Shown: piece by piece, positions 58,835 to 64,000 of the stretch
Numbering within the stretch: the stretch's first letter is position 1
Layout of the letters: every line of letters begins with the position of its first letter
Source: Haloplanus rubicundus
Lineage (GTDB): Archaea; Halobacteriota; Halobacteria; Halobacteriales; Haloferacaceae
Direction of reading: 5' to 3'
Assembly: GCF_003342675.1 (NCBI RefSeq)
Contig: NZ_CP031148.1
Span: 806,001-870,000 of the forward strand
Length of the DNA: 64,000 bases
Program-made: the position numbers and the translations under genes
Notes under the pieces: model-generated
Told to the model about the DNA's origin: nothing
Seen by the model: the letters and a program-made list of their open reading frames with translations, nothing else
The model's database searches: none

Positions 58835-60499
58835 ATGGACGCGATACTGGACCGCTACCGACGAGCCCTCTGGGGGACGATGGAGTATCTCGGCGTGACG
58901 GAATCGGTCGAACGGAAGTTCGTCGCTGGCGTGTTGATTCAGTTCGCCGTCGCGGTGCTGCTCGCCCTCCTGCCGTTCGCGCTGACCGGCGTGGTTCGGG
59001 CCGTCGTGACCGCGGCGCTGCTCGGCGGTGCCGCCGTGGCCCTCGGTAACTCCCTGTTGATCGCCCGTCGGGACTTCGTGACGCCGATCCGGGAGCTGGA
59101 GGCGGCGGCGACGACCATCGCCGCCGGGGAACTCGACGCCGCCGAGGTCACCGTCGCGGACCAGGCCGACGAAATCGGGAGCCTCGTCCGTGCGTTCGAC
59201 GAGATGCGCGCCTCGCTGGAGACGGTGTCCGCGCAGGCGGACGCGCTCGCCGCGGGGGCGTTCGACGCCCCCGTCCTCGACGAGGCGGTGCCCGGTTCGT
59301 TCGGCGACGACCTCGACCGGATGACGGACAACCTCCGCGAGAACACCCGGGAACTGGAGGCGCTGACCGAGCGCCTCGAACGCACCGCCGACGACTACGG
59401 CGACGTGATGGCCGCCGCCGCCGAGAAGGACCTCTCGGTCCGGATGGACCCCGACGACGAGAGTCCGGCGATGGCCGCCATCGCCCGCTCGTTCAACGAG
59501 ATGCTCGACGACTTGGAGGGGACGGTCGGCGAGGTGTCCGCCTTCGCCGACACCGTCTCGGAGCGTACCGTCGACGCCGCCACCGATCTGGACGCGGTGG
59601 CGCGGGCGAGCGAGGAGACGAGCGACGCCACCGCCGACATCGCCGCCGACGCCGAGACCCAGCGGGACCAGCTCCAGCGGATCGTCGCCGAGATGAGCGA
59701 CCTCTCGGCCACCGTCGAGGAGATCGCGGCCTCCGCCGACAGCGTCGCCGAGGTGGCCGGCCGCACCGCCGACCGGAGTGACGAGGGCCAGCGAGCGGCC
59801 GTCGAGGCAGTCGAGAAGATGGACGCCATCGAATCGCGGGCGACCGAGACGATGGCCCAACTCCGCGAACTCGACGACCGGATGGACCGCATGGGCGACA
59901 TCGTCGCCACCATCTCCGACATCGCCGAGCGGACGAACCTCCTCGCGCTCAACGCCTCCATCGAGGCGGCCCACTCCGGTGAGGGGGCCGACGGCTTCGC
60001 CGTCGTCGCCGACGAGGTAAAGAGCCTCGCGGAGGAGGCGGGGGCCGAAGCGACGGACGTCCAGGAGATCATCGAGAGCGTACAGGCCCAGACCGAGACG
60101 GCCGTCGAGGGGATGTCCCGAACGACCGAGGAGGTGTCCGACGCGGTGGAGACGGTGGAGGCCACCATCGACTCGCTCGATCAGATCGCCGAACTCGCTC
60201 ACGAGACGAACGAGGGGGTCCGAGAGATCACGGACGCGACCGACCAGCAGGCCGCCTCGACCGAGGAAACCGTCGCGACCATCGAGCACATCGAGGAGAC
60301 GAGTCGGGAGACGGCCGAGGCGGCCACCGACCTCGCGGACGCCGCGACGACGCAGGCCGACTCGCTGGACGCGACGGCCACGAACGTCCACGAGTTGGCC
60401 GACCAGGCCGAGACGCTCATCGACCTGCTCGACGAGTTCACGCTCGAAACGGCGCCCGAGGCGGCGGCGTCCGACACCCGGGCCGCCCGGGCCGACTGA
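58835..60499 (+). CDS. Methyl-accepting chemotaxis transducer without an extracellular sensor
   Basis: A 554-aa halobacterial transducer. Two closely spaced helices near residues 28-80 leave only a few residues outside. A HAMP domain follows (F-V-T-P-I-R-E-L-E-A-A-A and later). The signalling hairpin tip A-E-R-T-N-L-L-A-L-N-A-S-I-E-A-A is near residue 363-380. Methylation-type Glu/Gln runs flank it. The short sensor region suggests it senses something in the membrane or cytoplasm, or pairs with another protein. Confidence 0.92.
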   Translation: MDAILDRYRRALWGTMEYLGVTESVERKFVAGVLIQFAVAVLLALLPFALTGVVRAVVTAALLGGAAVALGNSLLIARRDFVTPIRELEAAATTIAAGELDAAEVTVADQADEIGSLVRAFDEMRASLETVSAQADALAAGAFDAPVLDEAVPGSFGDDLDRMTDNLRENTRELEALTERLERTADDYGDVMAAAAEKDLSVRMDPDDESPAMAAIARSFNEMLDDLEGTVGEVSAFADTVSERTVDAATDLDAVARASEETSDATADIAADAETQRDQLQRIVAEMSDLSATVEEIAASADSVAEVAGRTADRSDEGQRAAVEAVEKMDAIESRATETMAQLRELDDRMDRMGDIVATISDIAERTNLLALNASIEAAHSGEGADGFAVVADEVKSLAEEAGAEATDVQEIIESVQAQTETAVEGMSRTTEEVSDAVETVEATIDSLDQIAELAHETNEGVREITDATDQQAASTEETVATIEHIEETSRETAEAATDLADAATTQADSLDATATNVHELADQAETLIDLLDEFTLETAPEAAASDTRAARAD

Positions 60500-60573
60500 T
60501 CGGCCGACCCTCGCCACGGCCACTCGACCGGCGACGTACCGGCCGCTCATAGGGGTTCTCGTAACTGTCCAGA

Positions 60574-60603
60574 GAGTCTCGCCGGTCCGTCCCGGCGAGA
60601 CTC
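60574..60603. terminator. Perfect 12-bp hairpin between convergent genes
   Basis: GAGTCTCGCCGG (60574-60585) and CCGGCGAGACTC (60592-60603) with a 6-nt loop, 75 bp after the transducer stop and 25 bp past the stop of the convergent 60628 gene. It is symmetric, so it could end transcription from either side. No T-run follows. Confidence 0.5.
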
Positions 60604-60627
60604 GCTGCTGACTTCCGGGACTCCCTC

Positions 60628-61248
60628 TCAGTCGGCGACGGCGGCGAGGTTCGCAGCGAGGCCGCTGAACAGCAGAAGTACCGTCACGGCGAGGTTCGCC
60701 GTCTCGCTGCCGAACACGACCGGCACCTGCCCGATGTCCGCCGCGAAGCCGTTGAGGACGCCGCCGCCGATCAGCGTCACGCCGACCAGGGCGAGCACGA
60801 TGCTGCCGATCCGGCCGAACCGCCCCGCGCCGTCGCTCGCGGACAGTTCCGCAGCCACCGCCTCCCGGACCGTCCCGCGCACGCCGTCGTTGACGTACTC
60901 CTGCAGCGTCGCCTCCGTCTCGTCGAGTTCGGCCGCCCGTTCGTCGAGTTCGCGTTCGCGCTCCGCGATGGCCGTCTCCCGGTCGTCGAGTTCGGCCTCC
61001 CGGTCCGCGATTCGGTTCTCACGGCTGTCGAGTTCGGCTTTCCGCTCGTCGAGTTCCTTGCGCTCCCGTCGGAGCTCTTTCGCCTGGTCGTCGAGTTCGG
61101 TTTCCCGCTCGTCGAGTTCGTCGGCGAAGTCGGACAGCCCCCGCTCCCGCTGATCCAGCGCCCGCCGCTCCTCCCGTAACGCCTCCTCGTCCGGGGGGTC
61201 GGTCACCTCGGCCTCGGTGAACGGGTCCTCGTCGTCGTCGTCGCTCAT
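60628..61248 (-). CDS. Coiled-coil membrane-anchored protein
   Basis: A 206-aa protein. The N-terminal two thirds is a very regular charged coiled coil (E-L-D-E-R-E-T-E-L-D-D-Q, E-R-K-E-L-D-E-R-K). It is followed by two helices near the C-terminus (I-G-S-I-V-L-A-L-V-G-V-T-L, A-V-T-V-L-L-L-F-S-G). It has no signal peptide, so the coil should be cytoplasmic. Unknown role; the adjacent transducer gene points inwards. Confidence 0.7.
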   Translation of the reverse strand: MSDDDDEDPFTEAEVTDPPDEEALREERRALDQRERGLSDFADELDERETELDDQAKELRRERKELDERKAELDSRENRIADREAELDDRETAIAERERELDERAAELDETEATLQEYVNDGVRGTVREAVAAELSASDGAGRFGRIGSIVLALVGVTLIGGGVLNGFAADIGQVPVVFGSETANLAVTVLLLFSGLAANLAAVAD

Positions 61249-61303
61249 GGTAGGCATTCTCTCCCGCGCGGGTATATATTGGCTGGTTGTCGGGACGTGT
61301 CGA

Positions 61304-61732
61304 TCACTCCGTTTCCTCGGGCGGCGTCTCCGCGACCGGTTCGCACTCGAAGTCGATGATCTTCCGGTGGGTCACGGTGCAGGTGTACCCGCCCCCGACG
61401 CCGCTGCCGGGAATCTTCGATAGCACCCAGTCGCGCCAGCGCCACGTACAGGACGTCCCCGGTGGGCTCGACCAGACGAGTCGTCTGCTCTCGCGCGGCG
61501 TTGGCTCGCACCCGTCCGGACAGTCTCCCGCCGCCCGCCGGAACGCCGCCAACAGAACGTTCACGTCCTCGATGGCCATCGCGTTCGCCCGCCGGTAGGC
61601 CGCGCCGCGGGTGGCGTCGGTCGCGCTGGCCGTCGACTGGCGGTCGAACTGTTGGTCGTCGGGGCAGCCGCGCCAGACGCGCGGAAAGACGTTCAACAGC
61701 GCTTCCTGGATCTCCCCTTCGGTAATTCCCAT
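61304..61732 (-). CDS. Haloarchaeal protein of unknown function
   Basis: A 142-aa protein. Cys residues occur as W-R-G-C-P-D-D-Q, D-C-P-D-G-C-E-P and T-S-C-T-W-R-W, with a possible metal site. T-C-T-V-T-H-R-K-I-I-D-F-E-C is near the end. The chosen ATG has a good ribosome-binding site AGGAGG (61746-61741) 8 nt upstream; an in-frame Met at 61798 is the alternative. It is divergent from the pilus ATPase gene and may belong to the same locus. Confidence 0.6.
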   Translation of the reverse strand: MGITEGEIQEALLNVFPRVWRGCPDDQQFDRQSTASATDATRGAAYRRANAMAIEDVNVLLAAFRRAAGDCPDGCEPTPRESRRLVWSSPPGTSCTWRWRDWVLSKIPGSGVGGGYTCTVTHRKIIDFECEPVAETPPEETE

Positions 61733-61844
61733 GCGTGTGCCTCCTCGTGTCCGCACCGAGCCGGATAGTAGGTCACGTGGCATCTTAGCAATGCACACGT
61801 TTCTCCGACCCGGAGAGCGTTCCCGGCCGCGCTCGCCCCCCGAG

Positions 61845-61851
61845 TATTATA
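61845..61851 (+). promoter_or_regulatory. TATA-like box of the pilus/secretion ATPase gene
   Basis: TATTATA centred 28 bp before the ATG at 61876, supporting a leaderless start there. The near-symmetric AT patch may also serve the divergent 61304-61732 gene, whose leader would be about 90 nt. Confidence 0.55.
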
Positions 61852-61875
61852 GGTGATAGCGCGGCACCAACGGCT

Positions 61876-64000
61876 ATGTCGCTCCCGGGGGGAGACGAAG
61901 CCGAGATGAGTGACGGACCGACGCTCTCGGTCGGCGGCAGTGACTCGCGGACCGACGACGGCCCCGTTCCGACGCCTCGGGCGCCGGGCGACGCCGACGC
62001 GTGGTACGCGCCCGGCGTGGTCGCCCAGTACGAGGTGTCGCCGGGCGTCGTGGCGACGATTCGGGACACCGAGACCGACGAGTTCGCCTACTCGATCCGT
62101 GAACCCGGGCTCGGGCCGCGGGACTGCGAGGCGATGGATCGCATCCGCGACCACTTCCAGGTCGTCAACCGTCGCCGACCGCTGACGCGGGAGGGGACGG
62201 CCGAACGCGCCGCCGCGGGCTTCGAGCCGAAGTACCGCCGGGCGCTCGACCGCCTGATCGACGCCTCGCCCGCCGCGTGGCGCCGTCTCACCTACCACGC
62301 GCTCTGTGAGCTTCGCCTGCTGGGGGCGCCGACGCCGCTCGCGCTCGACGACCGGATCGAGGTGGTCGACGTGGGCCGCGACGACGACCGGGTGGTCGTC
62401 CACACCGAGAACTACGCGCCCGCCCGCACCGACTTCGACGCCGACGCGCGCTTCGTCGACCGCGTGGCCGGCGAGCGCCTCCGACGCTACACCGTCGATT
62501 TCGCGGGTTTCGACGTCGACGTGGTGATCTATCGGGAACACCTGCTGGGGAGCGACCAGTTCTCGACGAAGTACGCCGTCCTCGAACCGGACCTGCTCCC
62601 CGGCGACGAGCAACTCATCGAGGAGTGCAAGGAGCGGGTCTGGGAGGCCAACGTCGAGGACGTGGTGGAGGACCGACACGCCTTCGTCCGCGAGCGTGCT
62701 CGGGGCTTTCTCTCCCGACGCCTCACCGCCCGCAACACCCGCGCGTGGGTCGCGGCGACGAAGTACCGCCTGCTGACCGCGCTCGCGGAGTACGGCCTCG
62801 CGGTCCCGCCGGTCGACAGCCGCTACGCCACCGACCGCCTCGACGACCTGGTCTACTACGTCCTCCGGGACTACGTGGGCCACGGCGTCCTCACGATTCC
62901 GATCCGTGACTCGCATCTGGAGGACGTGGAGGCCAACCGCGTCGACGAACGCGTGAAGGTGATCCCGCGGGCCGACGAACTCCCCGTCGGCCGCGTCCCC
63001 ACGAACCTCGCGTTCGACGACGAGACGGCCTTCGTCAACGTCGTCACCCAACTCGCCGCGAGCGACGGGACGGAACTCAGCGCGAGTCGGCCGAGCGCGA
63101 AGGTGAACCTCGACCCGCCGGGCGTCGCGGAGACCATCCGCTGTGCCGTTGCCCTCCCCGTCATCTCCGAGGACGGACCCCACGTCTCCATCCGCAAGCA
63201 GGCCGCCGACGCCATGACGCCCGTCGACCTGATCGACCGCGACGCCATCTCGACGGAGCTCGTCACCCTGCTCTGGATGCTGTACGAGCGCCACGGCGTC
63301 GTCCTCTTCTCCGGGCCGACGGGGGTGGGGAAGACGACGCTCATGAACGCCCACATGCCCTTCGTCCCCTACGACGACCGCCCCGTCTCCATCGACGAGG
63401 GGAGCCGCGAAGTGCGACTCCCCCACGAGACGGGCATCTCCCTGACGACGCGGGACCACGAGAACGAGTACAAGCGCGTGACGATGGCGCGGCTGATGAC
63501 CGAGACGAATTATTTGAACCCCGACGTGGAGGTCATCGCGGAGATCAACACGCCCGCCTCCTTCGAGACGTTCGGCGAGACGCTCAACACCGGCCACGGT
63601 GTCATCGGCACCACCCACGCCGAGAACGTGGAGACGCTCATCAACCGCGTCGTCGAACAGGGACTCCCGACCTACCTCCTGCGGGAGATCGACCTCGTGG
63701 TCTTCCCCCACCACGTCGACGGCGACCGGTACGTCGCGGAGGCGGTCGAACTCCTGAGCGAGTCCGAGTACGAGGCCCTCGACCCCGGCACGCTCCCCTC
63801 GGGGAGCGTCGAGAAGGGCGGTCGGACCCTCTACTGGAACGTCGTCGCCCGCCGCGACACCGACGGAGCGTTCAGCCTCGACTACGCCCACCCCCACCTC
63901 GACGACGGCCACCGCGCCCTCGGTTTCCGGCTCTTTCACCGCCTCGCCGACGCCACCGACCGCGACGTCGAGGTCGTCGAGGAGGAGTTCCACCGGAAAC
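61876..64000 (+). CDS. Type II/IV secretion (archaeal pilus) ATPase, VirB11/PilB-like, 5' part
   Basis: 708 codons are open to the last base; the C-terminus lies outside. A long N-terminal region (about 450 residues) precedes the ATPase core: Walker A G-P-T-G-V-G-K-T at residue 480, a V-I-A-E-I-N Walker B-like segment near 553, and the His box N-T-G-H-G-V-I-G-T-T-H-A-E near 573. This is the FlaI/PilB/VirB11 family that powers type IV pili in archaea, usually followed by a TadC-like membrane protein. The N-terminus is set by the TATA-like box. Confidence 0.92.
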   Translation, partial: MSLPGGDEAEMSDGPTLSVGGSDSRTDDGPVPTPRAPGDADAWYAPGVVAQYEVSPGVVATIRDTETDEFAYSIREPGLGPRDCEAMDRIRDHFQVVNRRRPLTREGTAERAAAGFEPKYRRALDRLIDASPAAWRRLTYHALCELRLLGAPTPLALDDRIEVVDVGRDDDRVVVHTENYAPARTDFDADARFVDRVAGERLRRYTVDFAGFDVDVVIYREHLLGSDQFSTKYAVLEPDLLPGDEQLIEECKERVWEANVEDVVEDRHAFVRERARGFLSRRLTARNTRAWVAATKYRLLTALAEYGLAVPPVDSRYATDRLDDLVYYVLRDYVGHGVLTIPIRDSHLEDVEANRVDERVKVIPRADELPVGRVPTNLAFDDETAFVNVVTQLAASDGTELSASRPSAKVNLDPPGVAETIRCAVALPVISEDGPHVSIRKQAADAMTPVDLIDRDAISTELVTLLWMLYERHGVVLFSGPTGVGKTTLMNAHMPFVPYDDRPVSIDEGSREVRLPHETGISLTTRDHENEYKRVTMARLMTETNYLNPDVEVIAEINTPASFETFGETLNTGHGVIGTTHAENVETLINRVVEQGLPTYLLREIDLVVFPHHVDGDRYVAEAVELLSESEYEALDPGTLPSGSVEKGGRTLYWNVVARRDTDGAFSLDYAHPHLDDGHRALGFRLFHRLADATDRDVEVVEEEFHRK

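Overview
The window is a stretch of haloarchaeal (class Halobacteria) chromosome. The evidence is very high GC, strongly acidic proteins, mostly leaderless genes with TATA-like boxes 25-30 bp upstream of the start codon, and archaeal housekeeping genes (Sec61-beta, SUI1/eIF1, S19e, PDCD5, class I LysRS, archaeal UMP kinase, F420:NADP oxidoreductase, archaemetzincin, polyprenyl synthase, type 1 IPP isomerase). The genus cannot be fixed from sequence alone; a Haloferacales-like organism is plausible. No rRNA or tRNA gene, CRISPR array or complete insertion sequence was seen. Most of the window is ordinary core chromosome with very short gaps.

Layout. 1-6.9 kb: PEBP protein end, archaemetzincin, UPF0146, a carbonic anhydrase remnant broken by a small double-hairpin insertion, HAD hydrolase, F420 reductase, hisE-pdxT, Sec61-beta, thioredoxin, methyltransferase. 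6.9-10.3 kb: a haloarchaea-specific group of secreted or membrane proteins, including a membrane-anchored winged-helix regulator divergent from a secreted coiled-coil protein. 10.3-16.8 kb: etfBA, prenyl synthase, the DUF373/DUF2070 membrane pair, GMP synthase glutaminase subunit. 16.8-25 kb: HNH-like protein, Tat-exported multicopper oxidase, small proteins, a lipoprotein, cupin, lysS-pyrH, moaE. 25-32.4 kb: DUF7123-like protein, site-2 protease, thiL, UPF0104, rps19e-PDCD5, yqeC, mobA, truA. 32.4-37.9 kb: nrdR-nrdA-nrdB and hisS. 37.9-48.6 kb: AEC transporter, DUF3592, pgi, CPBP protease, coiled-coil protein, idi, JAMM desampylase-like, AIR synthase-like, MFS, alpha/beta hydrolase, PsiE. 48.8-54.6 kb: MaoC, the MoxR-DUF58-transglutaminase operon, SUI1, rhodanese. 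54.9-64 kb: DUF547, a Tes/MJ0619-like radical SAM protein with methyltransferase and peroxiredoxin, a transducer, and the start of a type IV pilus/secretion ATPase gene that runs off the window.

Functional links. moaE, yqeC and mobA form a loose molybdenum-cofactor group. pdxT (PLP synthase), thiL, hisE and guaA give cofactor, amino acid and nucleotide steps. idi and the prenyl synthase serve isoprenoid lipids. nrdR-nrdA-nrdB is a complete, probably self-regulated ribonucleotide reductase operon whose NrdB has class Ic residues.

The most unusual signals are non-coding: an 82-bp tandem repeat over the 3' end of mobA that carries a hairpin kept by sequence change in both arms, a 27-bp duplication at the mobA promoter, a 40-bp tandem repeat over the 3' end of a CPBP protease gene, a 58-bp element found in two distant intergenic gaps, a hairpin array inside an HNH-like gene, and crossed inverted repeats around the rhodanese promoter.
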